Positions 1 to 8,326 of a stretch of 64,000 nucleotides of DNA are shown piece after piece; position 1 is the first letter of the stretch; each line of letters opens with the position of its first letter. The position numbers were made by a program, and so were the translations under genes. Origin of the DNA: CBDBEU01 sp965204565 (GTDB lineage Bacteria > Pseudomonadota > Alphaproteobacteria > Rhizobiales > TMED25); assembly GCA_965204565.1 (NCBI GenBank), contig CBDBEU010000004.1, positions 310,001-374,000 of the forward strand, given 5' to 3'. The notes beneath the pieces are model-generated. The model saw only the letters and a program-made list of their open reading frames with translations, did no database searches and was not told the DNA's origin.

Positions 1-253
1 ACTTCTGGCGGCGCTGCGCGGCGGCATCAAGACCGTGCTGATCCCCGAGGATAATGCCAAGGACCTGCCGGAGATTCCCGACAATCTGAAATCGGGTCTG
101 GAAATCATCCCCGTCTCGCTGATGGACGAGGTGCTCAAGACCGCGCTTGTGCGCGAGCCGGAGAGCATCGCATGGAGCGAGGATGATGCGGCAGCCCATG
201 AGGCAGCCCTCCAGGGAACCGGTGCCGGTGCGCCCGGCGTGACCGCCCATTAG
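1..253 (+). CDS. lon: ATP-dependent Lon protease, C-terminal fragment
   Basis: The gene enters from the left edge (first whole codon at 2) and stops at TAG 251-253, leaving about 83 residues. The segment GGIKTVLIPEDNAKDLPEIP is the strongly conserved end of the Lon serine/lysine protease domain; the catalytic Ser and Lys lie upstream of the window. Lon is the cytosolic ATP-dependent protease that removes damaged and short-lived regulatory proteins. The last ~25 residues are Ala/Gly-rich and variable, as is usual for Lon tails. The next gene on the same strand, hupB, follows after 260 bases, the order commonly seen in alphaproteobacteria and many other proteobacteria. Confidence 0.93.
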   Translation, partial: LLAALRGGIKTVLIPEDNAKDLPEIPDNLKSGLEIIPVSLMDEVLKTALVREPESIAWSEDDAAAHEAALQGTGAGAPGVTAH

Positions 254-513
254 GGCTGTCTGACCGCTCTTTTGGGGTGCTGATGGGGGGCTGGACGTTA
301 TCGGCCGAACGCTGATTTCCGGCAATTTTTGCACCGCTTCTTCGTGGGTTTTGTTCATTTTTGGCGCAAAACCTGGCTCGCGCGGTTGAAAACTGCAGAA
401 ATCCGGGGTTTTTTGATGTATTCGGACTTGCGAATCCTTCGTTTTTCAACTGAGTTTGCGGGGTTGACAAGGCGAGCGTGAGTCGCCCGCCATAATTATG
501 AAAGGACAGACGC

Positions 514-789
514 GTGAACAAGAACGACCTGATATCGAGCGTGGCTGCTGGGGCAGGCCTGTCCAAGAGCGATGCGTCCGGCGCTGTTGAATCTGTACTG
601 GACACCATTTCTGGTGCTCTCAAGGATGGAGATGACGTTCGTATTGTCGGATTCGGGACGTTTTCGGTGTCGCATCGCGCTGCGTCGCAAGGCCGCAATC
701 CACGGACCGGCGAAGCGATCCAGATCCCGGCGTCTAAGAATCCGAAGTTCAAGGCTGGCAAACAGTTCAAGGATGCCGTGAACGGCTGA
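514..789 (+). CDS. hupB: DNA-binding protein HU
   Basis: A 91-residue HU/IHF-family protein, full length for HU. It starts at GTG 514 behind an AAAGGAC ribosome site (500-506). The N-terminal dimerisation helices (MNKNDLISSVA) and the beta-arm motif GRNPRTGE, which inserts into the minor groove with its conserved proline, are present, as is the C-terminal KNPKFKAGKQFKDAVN. HU bends and compacts DNA and supports replication, recombination and transcription. It sits alone downstream of lon with its own apparent terminator at 808-845. No defects are visible. Confidence 0.97.
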   Translation: MNKNDLISSVAAGAGLSKSDASGAVESVLDTISGALKDGDDVRIVGFGTFSVSHRAASQGRNPRTGEAIQIPASKNPKFKAGKQFKDAVNG

Positions 790-1151
790 TTGCAAACCCA
801 AGGCTGTCGCCCGGTTGGGGCTGAACTTCAGCCGGCCGGGCGTTTGCCAGGTGCTGATGTTGAGCGCCATACCGGCTGCAAGTGATGTTCCGCTTTCCGC
901 TTGCGGCCGGATTGCATTCAGATGAGGCATTCCATTTGTGTGATGCCTCTCCACGCGAGCTTGGTTGAGCGCCTGGCCCGGTGGCATTGAGGTTGACCGG
1001 CCTGGTAAAACGATGCCAGAGCTTGCAGCTGTTCGGGCAGGCATCAAGTGTGATTGCCGCAAAATTGCATCACCTCGCGTCCTATTCTACCCTTTTTGAA
1101 CAGTTCGCATCGGTTAGATGGCACTGTTCAGTAATTGAATTGATTGAATTA
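790..1151. other. Intergenic region between hupB and tRNA-Val
   Basis: Apart from the hupB terminator hairpin I see no gene here. Short frames in this stretch have no recognisable protein features. The last ~70 bases are AT-richer and presumably carry the tRNA-Val promoter, but no convincing -35/-10 pair with normal spacing can be picked out by eye. Confidence 0.5.
808..845 (+). terminator. Probable intrinsic terminator of hupB
   Basis: Nineteen bases after the hupB stop, CGCCCGG (808-814) pairs with CCGGGCG (836-842), and inside it GGCTGA (819-824) pairs with TCAGCC (828-833) around an ACT loop. TTT follows directly. The GC-rich two-part stem with a short T run is consistent with Rho-independent termination, although the T run is weak. 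Confidence 0.5.
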
Positions 1152-1227
1152 GGGCGGTTAGCTCAGCTGGGAGAGCACCTGGTTTACACCCAGGGGGTCG
1201 GCAGTTCGATCCTGTCACCGCCCACCA
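1152..1227 (+). tRNA. tRNA-Val (anticodon TAC)
   Basis: A 76-base cloverleaf with encoded CCA. The acceptor stem GGGCGGT (1152-1158) pairs with ACCGCCC (1217-1223), the discriminator is A1224 and CCA is 1225-1227. The D-arm (GCTCAGCTGGGAGAGC) and T-arm (GTTCGATCC) are canonical. The anticodon stem CCTGG/CCAGG encloses TTTACAC, giving anticodon TAC, which reads GUA valine codons. Confidence 0.97.
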
Positions 1228-1255
1228 GCACCCGATATCCGATCAGGTGACCACG

Positions 1256-1739
1256 ATGAAGCACATGCTGAATCTCCTGCGCTGCGGCGCCGTGTTGTTG
1301 TTCCTGTCGTTCCAGGCTTGGGCGCAACAGCCCGTTGCCCGCCCAGCCGGCAGCTCCCGCTCAGCAGCAGGCTGCGGTTCCGCGCGGCCCCTCTTACGAT
1401 TATTGTGTGGCCTGCACCTTGCCCCAAGCGATCTATCTGTGTACGATTAGGCCGCACCAGCTTGATCCCGGTGCGCGGGTCTGGGGGTCGTTTTGCGCCG
1501 ATCGGCTCCGCACCAGTGTCAGCCACGCACATTGCTACTCGCAAACCTTCAGAGATAGCTGCAAGCCGACCCGCGCCTTCGTGTTCCGCGGCATCCAGGC
1601 CAATCAGCGCTAGGTCGAGGTATTGACCTCGCAGGAACCCGAGCGCCGCGCTAGCGCCGTCGAGCAGATCGGGCAGATCGGGCAGAGTACACTCGACAAT
1701 GCGCGCGCCGTCGATTCCGGCGTTGGCGAGAGCGCCTAA
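1256..1739 (+). pseudogene. Broken gene for a small secreted protein
   Basis: ATG 1256 begins a good signal peptide (MKHMLNLLRCGAVLLF... ending SFQAWA). The frame is lost near 1330-1350: the continuing frame, open from upstream of 1335, reads PAQPAAPAQQQ then a cysteine-containing stretch with YDYCVACTLP, and meets TAG at 1611-1613. The same frame stays open and polar after that TAG up to TAA 1737-1739. One frameshift plus one internal stop therefore separate three pieces that make sense as one exported protein of about 160 residues. I do not recognise the family. It starts 28 bases after tRNA-Val. An alternative is two unrelated short genes, which I think less likely because the signal peptide would then have no mature domain. 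Confidence 0.45.
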
Positions 1740-1974
1740 GCGGTTGACCGCGGCGCCGGTGCGGTGCGGGACGGCATGGTGCGCGGCGCCGGCTGTGTGT
1801 TCACGCTTTGCCAGCGTTGTTGAGCGCAAGCAGGTGACATTAAGCGGTCAACTCCGCCCTTGCGCCGTCGGCCATTGAGCGGCCCATGTGCATGTGCCCA
1901 ACCAAGCATGCTTGACGCATACGGGGCGCTGCCCTAAACGTGCGGCTCTCCGGGGCGCCGGAAGTCCCCGTGAA

Positions 1975-2051
1975 GGGGGTGTAGCTCAGCTGGTTAGAGC
2001 GCTGGCCTGTCACGCCAGAGGTCGCGGGTTCGAGTCCCGTCACTCCCGCCA
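1975..2051 (+). tRNA. tRNA-Asp (anticodon GTC)
   Basis: A 77-base tRNA with encoded CCA (2049-2051). The acceptor strands GGGGGTG (1975-1981) and CACTCCC (2041-2047) pair with one G-T. The anticodon stem CTGGC/GCCAG holds loop CTGTCAC, anticodon GTC. The T-arm GGGTTCGAGTCCC is canonical. It reads GAC/GAU. Confidence 0.97.
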
Positions 2052-2238
2052 ATCTTTCAACTGAATTGTGAGATACCCGCTTGCGGCGGTAATCCGCGCC
2101 GCAGGGCCGGCATGTTTTTACGCGCCGCGCTTTTTGGCTGAGCGTTGCACAAAAGCGCCTGTCCTTAGCCAAACTTTAAACATAGCTTCTCATTGTTGCG
2201 TTGGACCGCCCGGCAATTCCGACAGGAGGACTGGAAAT

Positions 2239-2745
2239 ATGATTTCCAGAAACAAGAATGCGGACGCGCAACTGGCAATCGCCCGTTCCGATAACAGCTC
2301 TCCCAGATCCTGGAACCATCTAGCCATTTCATTTGCCGCCGCCCTGTCCCTGACAGTGTCGGCGAGCCTGATCAGCGCTCCTGCTGCCCATGCGGCCGGC
2401 ACCACGCTGGCAATCAGCCAGGCAGAGCTTGCATCATTCGGCAAACGCCTTTCCCTGACCAGCGCACAGCGGCCGGCGGTCAACACCATCACCGTTGCTT
2501 TGGTGAAGGAAAATGCCGGCATCTTCAGAAAATACGGCATTGATGAGCGTTCATGCAGCGGTCTTGGCCCGCTGAAATTGTCCTCGCTCAATGCAGAGAT
2601 CAACGGTGCTTACAATCACGCCAGAGGCAGGCTTTCGCAGGTGCTCTCGTCAAGCCAGATGCGCAAATTTGCGTCCATCTATGCCGAGCGCCGTCAGGCG
2701 ACCAAGAAGCGGATCATGTGCGGCACGACGCAGGCCCGGCGCTAG
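2239..2745 (+). CDS. Secreted protein with Spy/CpxP-like LTxxQ helices
   Basis: 168 residues from ATG 2239, chosen because AGGAGG (2225-2230) precedes it. An unusually long N-region leads into a hydrophobic segment (HLAISFAAALSLTVSASLIS) with a likely AHA-A signal-peptidase site near residue 53. The mature part is helical and charged and holds two motifs resembling the LTxxQ signature of the Spy/CpxP/CnrX family: LSLTSAQRPAV and, 75 residues later, LSSSQMRKFASIYAERR. Family members are periplasmic chaperones or metal sensors. Two cysteines (ERSCSG and IMCG) could form a disulfide. The Spy/CpxP link is inference from motif spacing; it may simply be an unassigned periplasmic helical protein. 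It is convergent with the SDR remnant, with the inverted repeat 2826-2877 between them. Confidence 0.6.
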   Translation: MISRNKNADAQLAIARSDNSSPRSWNHLAISFAAALSLTVSASLISAPAAHAAGTTLAISQAELASFGKRLSLTSAQRPAVNTITVALVKENAGIFRKYGIDERSCSGLGPLKLSSLNAEINGAYNHARGRLSQVLSSSQMRKFASIYAERRQATKKRIMCGTTQARR

Positions 2746-2825
2746 CCCTCTTTTGGCAGTAGCCGGTATCGGCCCGCTTTCCTGGCGGCCAGGGGGCCGC
2801 AAACGGCCCATTCCAGTACTTGGCC

Positions 2826-2877
2826 CCCACACCCGGCCACCCATGAGATCATACTCGCGTGGGTGGCCGGGTGTGGG
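2826..2877. terminator. Perfect 18-bp inverted repeat between convergent genes
   Basis: CCCACACCCGGCCACCCA (2826-2843) is matched exactly by its reverse complement at 2860-2877, with a 16-base loop. It lies 80 bases past the stop of the secreted-protein gene and 28 bases past the stop of the minus-strand SDR remnant, the expected place for a bidirectional terminator. Neither side carries a long T run, so it could instead be a repeat-family palindrome. Confidence 0.55.
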
Positions 2878-2904
2878 CTGTTGACGCTCTTGCGCCAAGC
2901 TGCC

Positions 2905-3529
2905 TCACACGCTGCGAATAAGCCCGCCGTCGACCCACATCATGTGTCCGTTGACGTAACTCGCCTGGTCCGAGACCAGGAAGGCGGCAGCGGCGGCGAA
3001 TTCGTCAGGCGTTCCGTGACGGCCCACCGGGATCTCGGCGGCGGACCTTGCCAGCGATTCCTCCTCGCTGATGCCGAGCCTTTTTGCCCGCGCCGCATTG
3101 ATTGTCCTAGTGCGGTCGGTGGCAATGCGCCCGGGCAGGATCAGATTGACGGTCACGCCGTCGCGCGCCACTTCACTGGCTAGGGATTGTGAAAACCCGG
3201 CAATCGCGGGGCGCAGCGTATTTGACACCGCAAGATTGTGAATCGGCATTTCAACGCCGGAAGAGGCGATCGTCAGGATACAGCCCCAGCCGCGCGCGCA
3301 TGCCCGCGACCGCGGCTTCCGTCAGCCTGATGACGCTGAAGATCAGTGACTGGGCCGCAGTGCGCCACACATCCTCATCCACACTAAGCGCGTCCGATGG
3401 CGGCGGCCCGCCGGCATTGTTGACCAGAATATCAAGCTCAAGCTCGTTCTCGATCCGCACGGCCAGTGCCGCCACCGCGTCGGCATCGCTCATGTTGCCG
3501 CGTTCCAAGATCCATGAGCGCCTCTCCAA
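2905..3529 (-). pseudogene. Frameshifted, N-terminally truncated SDR oxidoreductase
   Basis: Two overlapping frames make one short-chain dehydrogenase. The upstream piece has ELDILVNNAGG, the downstream piece MPIHNLAVSNTLRPAIAG, DGVTVNLILPGRIATDRT and the C-terminal GHMMWVDGG. The frame changes by one base near 3292-3297: the end of the first frame (AGMRAR) continues in the second as GWGCILTIASSGVEMPIHN. The N-terminal cofactor motif TGxxxGIG is absent, since the gene begins only ~30 codons before NNAG and abuts the hicB remnant. The downstream sequence has LAVSNTLR where most SDRs have YxxxK, as in the 3-oxoacyl-ACP-reductase-like group with an atypical active site. Missing cofactor site plus frameshift mean it is very likely non-functional. 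Confidence 0.8.
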
Positions 3530-3547
3530 TCAATTGCGATGAGCACG

Positions 3548-3988
3548 TCAGACAAGTGCTGGAGCTTCACTGGTGGCGATAACCAGATGTGCACCCATGG
3601 CGTTAGCGCCTCCTCGATCAGACCGAGTTTGGTTCGGTGTTCGGGATCGAGAATGCGGCGTGCCTCGTTTTCGCTTCGGCCAATGCTTCGGGCCAGTTCA
3701 GACTTGGTGATCCCGGATGCGCGCCAGCGAGTGATAACTGCGATCTTGGCGGCGTCTTCTGGCAGGCGGTGCTACCAGTGCACGCCCTCGCGCCGGTGCC
3801 GGTTTCGGCAAAGGCTCGCCGTCCAGAATCCTGCCCAGCAACGCCACGGCCAACGCGTCACGCGCATCGGCCAGCGCTTGAGCTCGATCAGCACCTTCGT
3901 TAAGCGCTTCGGGTACATCGGCAAACGAAACGATAAAACCACCCTCTCCATTAGGAGTGAGGTCGGCGGCAAACTCCAATTTGTGCAT
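3548..3988 (-). pseudogene. hicB: HicB-type antitoxin gene, twice frameshifted
   Basis: ATG at 3988 behind GGGAGAC opens MHKLEFAADLTPNGEGGFIV, the HicB partial RNase-H-like domain, with EALNEGADRAQALADARDAL following. The frame breaks near 3775-3785. A second frame then gives LPEDAAKIAVITRWRASGI and TKSELARSIGRSENEARRIL, the C-terminal helix-turn-helix of HicB, and a second slip near 3595-3600 restores the tail MGAHLVIATSEAPALV to TGA 3548-3550. HicB neutralises the HicA mRNA interferase and represses the operon. With both domains split by indels it should not make a full antitoxin. The matching hicA remnant lies 51 bases upstream. Confidence 0.75.
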
Positions 3989-4039
3989 GCCTGTCTCCCG
4001 TATAGTTTGCGCAGGTCTGGCCGCGTCCGTCAACATTCC

Positions 4040-4236
4040 TCAATCATCAAATTTCAGCTGCTTCAAGATTGTACGGGTCATTTGGTGTGTGAACTCTCCG
4101 CTCTGGATGGTGGTGCGGCTCTCACCAACTGTGATGATGTAGTGCGAGTCTCTGCCAAATTTGGTGTTGATCTGGACATCAAGCCCCAGCGCCTCGCCAT
4201 CTTCCGAATTTGTCTGATCAGTGCATCGCGCTTCAT
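4040..4236 (-). pseudogene. hicA: HicA-type toxin gene, frameshifted
   Basis: From ATG 4236, preceded by a GGGACAGGA ribosome site, the frame reads MKRDALIRQIRKMARRWG. One base appears to be missing at the GGGG run near 4188; the other frame continues LDVQINTKFGRDSHYIITVG and ends TRTILKQLKFDD. Length (~65 residues), the central GRDSH histidine in the place of the HicA catalytic His, and the C-terminal ILKQL helix fit HicA, a small double-stranded-RNA-binding-fold mRNA interferase. Order (toxin first, antitoxin second) is normal for hicAB. Inactivation of the toxin before or with the antitoxin is the only survivable route to decay. Confidence 0.68.
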
Positions 4237-4469
4237 TTCCTGTCCCTGATAAAATCATCGCACATATTTGTGCGAGGTTGGAAAGCCACATGAGCTCGTC
4301 ATCCGCCATTAGTGCCGGGCCGAAAGAGCGACACCGTGTGGCTGATTTTGCCAGTTCCGGTATTTGCACGAACCGCTCTTATCCATACATGCCGTGGCGA
4401 GTGAACGCAGGCGCGCGCGATTGCAAGCGGGCAGGGGCAGGCATCGGCGCTGCAGCGCTATCGGATGCG

Positions 4470-5232
4470 TCAAGCAGGCACGCGCTTGATCACCATCAGC
4501 ATGATCAGCCCGTCTGCCATGAAGGTCTGCACCGCCCCGCTGGCGAACGAGATCGACAGCATATAGCCGGTATAAAGCGCAGATTGAGCGCGATCCTCAG
4601 ATAAGTTCAGCACCAGATGTCTGAAGCGCGGCGGCTGGCGCATGTCCGGCGGTAGCGTCTCGCGCAGCATGAACAACACCCCTGCCAGGATGATCAGGCT
4701 TGCCAGGCCATTGGCTAAGAACGTCGCGCGCCAGCCGAACCAGGTGGTGAGGAACCCGCCGCACAGCGGCGCAATCGAGACCCTGAGGCCAAGTGACAGC
4801 GCAAAATGCGACATCATCCGAATGGCGGCCGCACCCTCGCAGGTGTCGCGGATCATCGCCCGGCACAACACCATGGTGGTGTAGGCGCCCACCGCCTGTA
4901 CGGCGCGCGCGGTGAGCAGGACCTCGATACTGGGTGCAACCGCGCAGGCAATACAGGCAAGGGTGAACAGCGCCATGCCGCAGACAATCACCGGCCTGCG
5001 GCCATATTTGTCCGACAGCGGCCTGATCACCAGTTGCGCGAGGCTGAAAGGCGGCAAAGTAGATCGGAACCAGGCTCTGCGCCGCGGTCAGCGAGGTTTG
5101 CAGATTGACGGCAATATCTGGAACCGCCGGCAGGAAGATCGACAGCGCCAGTTGTGCCGCCGCGGCCATCGCGAACAAGAGAGCACCGATGGCGGGGTAG
5201 GGCGGTGCTCGCTCGTGGCGCGGATTGTGCAT
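4470..5232 (-). pseudogene. Bcr/CflA-type MFS drug efflux gene, frameshifted and truncated
   Basis: ATG 5232 begins MHNPRHERAPPYPAIGALLF and a first membrane segment with LPAVPDIAVNL, typical of Bcr/CflA transporters. At about 5048 an extra base breaks YFAAF from SLAQLVIRPLSDKYGRRPVI, the loop 2-3 MFS signature (DKYGRRP). The second frame covers transmembrane segments 2 to about 6 and ends after GLIMLMVIKRVPA, so the C-terminal six-helix half is missing. Bcr/CflA proteins export drugs or sulfonamides by proton antiport. The product would be half a transporter even without the frameshift. Confidence 0.8.
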
Positions 5233-5294
5233 TGCGCAAAACGCCGGGGCGGGTTGACGCGCGCCAATCCCGCTCGACCGGTCCTGGTCGCTGA

Positions 5295-6482
5295 TCAGCC
5301 GGCAAGTTCAACCGCGATGTCCAGCAATGCCTCGTCCGCGCCCGGCCGTCCGATCAGGCCAAGCCCGATTGGCGTATCATTGAGCCGGGCTGCCGGCAGG
5401 GTGATCTGCGGCAGCCCGGTAAGCGCCGCTGCGGCATTGATGCGTCCGTTCTTGCCGACGATCTGCCACGCCGTCTCGTCACTGGCGCCGCGCATGGGCG
5501 CAAGACCGGGCGCCGCCGGCACCGCCAAGATCGCGCCATCGCCAAGCAGCTCATCCATCCTTTGGCGTATGATCTTGCGAGTTGCGTCGGCTTTTGCAAC
5601 TTTCTCACGGTCGACCGCAGCGCCCGCCTTCATACGCATCGCACCATTGTCGCTGAGCTTTGGATTGTGGCCCTCGATCCAGGCGCGATGGCTCTGCCAG
5701 CCCTCATATTCGCGGTAGACGGCAATGATCTGCGACCAGTCTTCCAGTCCCGCTTGCCCTGCCAGTTCGGTCTGGCGGCAAGAGGTGAACAGTGCGCGCG
5801 CTTTATCCAAAGCCGGCATCAATGCGCCGCGCAGATCATCGTCGATCACCGCAAAGGCATCGCTGGCGATCAGCAACTGCCCGCGAGGTGCCGGTGACTC
5901 AAAGCCAGTGGCGAGGAGCACCGCTCCCACACGGGCCATCAGTTCTGCATCGCGGGCAAACCAGCCGACGGTGTCGAGGCTTGGCGCGAACGCCATCACG
6001 CCCTCGAGCGAAATGCGTCCATGACTGGGCCTCAGACCATAGATACCGCAAAAGCTCGCCGGCACCCTGACCGACCCGCCCGTGTCCGAGCCGAGCGCGA
6101 AATCGACCAGACCGGCCGCCACCGCAGACGCCGAACCCGACGATGAGCCGCCAGTGACGCGCCCCGGCGCTGCAACATTGACCGGCGCGCCGTAAAACGG
6201 GTTCTCGCCGGTGAGCCCCATCACCAACTCCTCGGTGATCGTCATGCCGGTGAGCGTCGCGCCAGCATCGAGCAGCATTTGCACCGCCGGCGCCGTGCGC
6301 GTTGCCGGTGCATGGGTTGCCAGCCAATCGGGATTGCCGCAGCAGCAGGTCCGCCCGGCAATGTCGTAAATGTCCTTTGCCGCAAATGTCAGCCCGGCAA
6401 GCGGGCCATCGCTAGCTCCATAGATATGCACCGAATCATGGGTGCAAAAGGCGCCGATGTCTTGGCAGGCAGGTTCGGCCAT
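5295..6482 (-). CDS. Amidase (amidase-signature family)
   Basis: 395 residues, intact. The Ser-cisSer-Lys triad is readable: Lys36 in AAKDIYD, cis-Ser in GGSSSGSASAV (residues 111-121) and nucleophile Ser137 in GSDTGGSVRVP. The family hydrolyses carboxylic amides (aliphatic, aryl or peptide amides) to acid plus ammonia in the cytosol; the exact substrate cannot be told from sequence. It is somewhat short for the family (usually 430-500), lacking N-terminal helices, as in indoleacetamide-hydrolase-like and AtzF-like members. It is the only intact gene in the minus-strand block between the tRNAs and nuoA and sits 62 bases upstream of the broken MFS gene on the same strand. Confidence 0.87.
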   Translation of the reverse strand: MAEPACQDIGAFCTHDSVHIYGASDGPLAGLTFAAKDIYDIAGRTCCCGNPDWLATHAPATRTAPAVQMLLDAGATLTGMTITEELVMGLTGENPFYGAPVNVAAPGRVTGGSSSGSASAVAAGLVDFALGSDTGGSVRVPASFCGIYGLRPSHGRISLEGVMAFAPSLDTVGWFARDAELMARVGAVLLATGFESPAPRGQLLIASDAFAVIDDDLRGALMPALDKARALFTSCRQTELAGQAGLEDWSQIIAVYREYEGWQSHRAWIEGHNPKLSDNGAMRMKAGAAVDREKVAKADATRKIIRQRMDELLGDGAILAVPAAPGLAPMRGASDETAWQIVGKNGRINAAAALTGLPQITLPAARLNDTPIGLGLIGRPGADEALLDIAVELAG

Positions 6483-6786
6483 CGCAATGTTTCCTCGCCA
6501 GTGTGTGTCGGGTCAGGGCTGAATGTCGCACCGATCAGACCCATCTACACACGGGCCTGTCAATGATGGCCCATTACGCCTTTTCGCGCGCGCGAGTTTG
6601 AGCCCGCACCCAGCCACGACCCATGTCATTGTTCTCACACTGCCGCACGCTGTGATCACACCTCTCGCGCACGCCCTTGTCAGGGTTGGTGTCGTGGGTT
6701 AAGCGTTGCCTCACCTAGCTGCGATGCGCGGGGGCGGCTATGTCTGAAAATGGTCCGTCGAATGCGTCGCTTTGCAGAGGCGGGTG
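6483..6786. other. Divergent intergenic region upstream of nuoA and the amidase gene
   Basis: No gene is visible. This stretch must hold the promoters of the amidase gene (leftwards) and of the nuo operon (rightwards). I cannot point to a sigma-70 pair with standard spacing. A CGCGCGCGCG alternating run lies at about 6584-6593. Confidence 0.5.
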
Positions 6787-7152
6787 ATGGAACAGCTTCT
6801 CTACGACTATCTCCCGGTCGTGATCTTTATCAGTGTGGCGCTGGTCATTGGATTGGCGCTGCTTGTGTCGGCGGCTGTCATTGCCGTCAGCAATCCGGAC
6901 CCGGAGAAAGTCTCGACCTATGAATGCGGCTTCGATCCGTTCGATGACGCGCGCATGAAGTTCGATGTGCGGTTTTATCTGGTCGCCATTCTGTTCATCA
7001 TTTTCGATCTCGAAGTGGCCTTCCTGTTTCCTTGGGCGATTGCGCTTGGCGACATTGGCGGTTTCGGCTTCTGGTCGATGATGGTGTTTCTCGCCATCCT
7101 CACCGTGGGCTATGCCTATGAGTGGAAGAAGGGGGCGCTGGAGTGGGATTGA
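6787..7152 (+). CDS. nuoA: NADH-quinone oxidoreductase subunit A
   Basis: 121 residues; I chose ATG 6787 (MEQLLYDYLP) over the in-frame upstream GTG because GAGGCGGG lies just before it. Three membrane helices and the conserved loop YECGFDPFDDARMKFDVRFY, which lies near the quinone site of complex I, are present. NuoA is a membrane-arm subunit. First gene of the nuo operon; its end overlaps nuoB by 10 bases. Confidence 0.96.
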   Translation: MEQLLYDYLPVVIFISVALVIGLALLVSAAVIAVSNPDPEKVSTYECGFDPFDDARMKFDVRFYLVAILFIIFDLEVAFLFPWAIALGDIGGFGFWSMMVFLAILTVGYAYEWKKGALEWD

Positions 7153-7676
7153 CCGACCAGGCAGCACCGTTGGCCGGCGCGGGCGATGCGTTTTACGGCG
7201 AGATATCCGACGAGCTCGCCGATAAGGGCTTTATCGTTACCTCCACCGATGAAGTGATCAACTGGGCGCGCACCGGCTCGCTGATGTGGATGACCTTCGG
7301 GCTTGCCTGCTGCGCGGTGGAAATGATGCAGGCCTCCATGCCGCGCTACGATCTGGAGCGCTTTGGCGTTGCGCCGCGCGCCAGCCCACGCCAGTCCGAT
7401 CTGATGATCGTCGCCGGCACGCTGACCAACAAGATGGCGCCGGCGATGCGCAAGGTCTACGACCAGATGCCCGAGCCGCGCTACGTCATTTCCATGGGCT
7501 CGTGCGCGAATGGCGGTGGCTACTACCACTATTCCTATTCGGTCGTGCGCGGCTGTGACCGCATCGTGCCGGTCGACATCTATGTCCCCGGCTGTCCGCC
7601 GACCGCCGAGGCGCTGCTTTATGGAATTCTCCAGTTGCAACGCAAGATCCGGCGCACCGGCACAATCGAGCGTTGA
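7143..7676 (+). CDS. nuoB: NADH-quinone oxidoreductase subunit B
   Basis: 177 residues from GTG 7143 (VGLTDQAAP), preferred over the upstream in-frame start because rhizobial NuoB proteins begin MGLT and AAGGGGG lies ~9 bases before it. Ligands of the terminal N2 [4Fe-4S] cluster are visible: adjacent cysteines in GLACCAVEMM, GSCANGG and PGCPPTAEAL. NuoB passes electrons to ubiquinone together with NuoD. It overlaps nuoA upstream, and nuoC begins at its stop codon. Confidence 0.95.
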   Translation: MGLTDQAAPLAGAGDAFYGEISDELADKGFIVTSTDEVINWARTGSLMWMTFGLACCAVEMMQASMPRYDLERFGVAPRASPRQSDLMIVAGTLTNKMAPAMRKVYDQMPEPRYVISMGSCANGGGYYHYSYSVVRGCDRIVPVDIYVPGCPPTAEALLYGILQLQRKIRRTGTIER

Positions 7677-8326
7677 GCCCCAAATCTGAAATGTCCATGG
7701 CTGAACCGGTTGACGAGAATCTGAACGAGCTGAGCGAGCATGTCGCAGCCGAGCTTAGCGATGCGCTGGTCGAGCACGCCATCACCAATGGCGAGCTCAC
7801 CATTCGCGTCACGACCGGTCAGATTTCGCGCGTTATCCAGTTCCTGCGCGACGACACACGCTGCGCCTTCCACAATCTGATCGACATTTGTGGTGCCGAT
7901 TATCCCGAACGCGCCGAGCGTTTCGATGTCGTCTACCATCTGCTGTCGCTGACCAATAATCAGCGCATCAGGGTCAAGGTGCGTGCCGGCGAGGGCGAGG
8001 CGGTGCCGAGCATCATCGAGGTGTTCCCGTCGGCCAACTGGTTCGAGCGCGAGGCTTATGATCTTTATGGCATCGTCTTTTCAGATCATCCCGATCTGAG
8101 ACGCATGCTCACCGACTACGGCTTTGAAGGCCATCCGCTCAGGAAGGACTTCCCGCTCACCGGCTTTGTCGAGGTGCGCTATGACGATGAAGCCAAGCGC
8201 GTCGTCTATGAGCCGGTCAAGCTCACCCAGGAATTCCGCAATTTTGATTTTCTAAGCCCCTGGGAAGGGGTTGATTATGTGCTGCCGGGTGATGAAAAGG
8301 CCGGCGATGATGGAGACAAGGCGTGA
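7673..8326 (+). CDS. nuoC: NADH-quinone oxidoreductase subunit C
   Basis: Respiratory-chain 30-kDa family, ~217 residues. The signature NWFEREAYDLYGIVFSDHPD and RRMLTDYGFEGHPLRKDFPL are intact. The start is uncertain: TTG 7673 overlaps the nuoB stop (TTGA), while ATG 7691 (MSMAEPVD) and ATG 7697 are also possible and none has a strong ribosome site. NuoC stabilises the peripheral arm next to NuoD; it is a separate gene here, not fused to nuoD as in E. coli. Its stop overlaps the GTG of the GFA-family gene. Confidence 0.95.
   Translation: MSPKSEMSMAEPVDENLNELSEHVAAELSDALVEHAITNGELTIRVTTGQISRVIQFLRDDTRCAFHNLIDICGADYPERAERFDVVYHLLSLTNNQRIRVKVRAGEGEAVPSIIEVFPSANWFEREAYDLYGIVFSDHPDLRRMLTDYGFEGHPLRKDFPLTGFVEVRYDDEAKRVVYEPVKLTQEFRNFDFLSPWEGVDYVLPGDEKAGDDGDKA

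Noticed and set aside
464..496. TTGACA (464-469) and CATAAT (491-496) as the hupB promoter
   Set aside because: The spacer is 21 bases, too long for a sigma-70 promoter; listed only as a note.
135..1062. Long minus-strand frames opposite hupB
   Set aside because: Arg/Pro/Ser-rich antisense frames over a clear HU gene; no domain.
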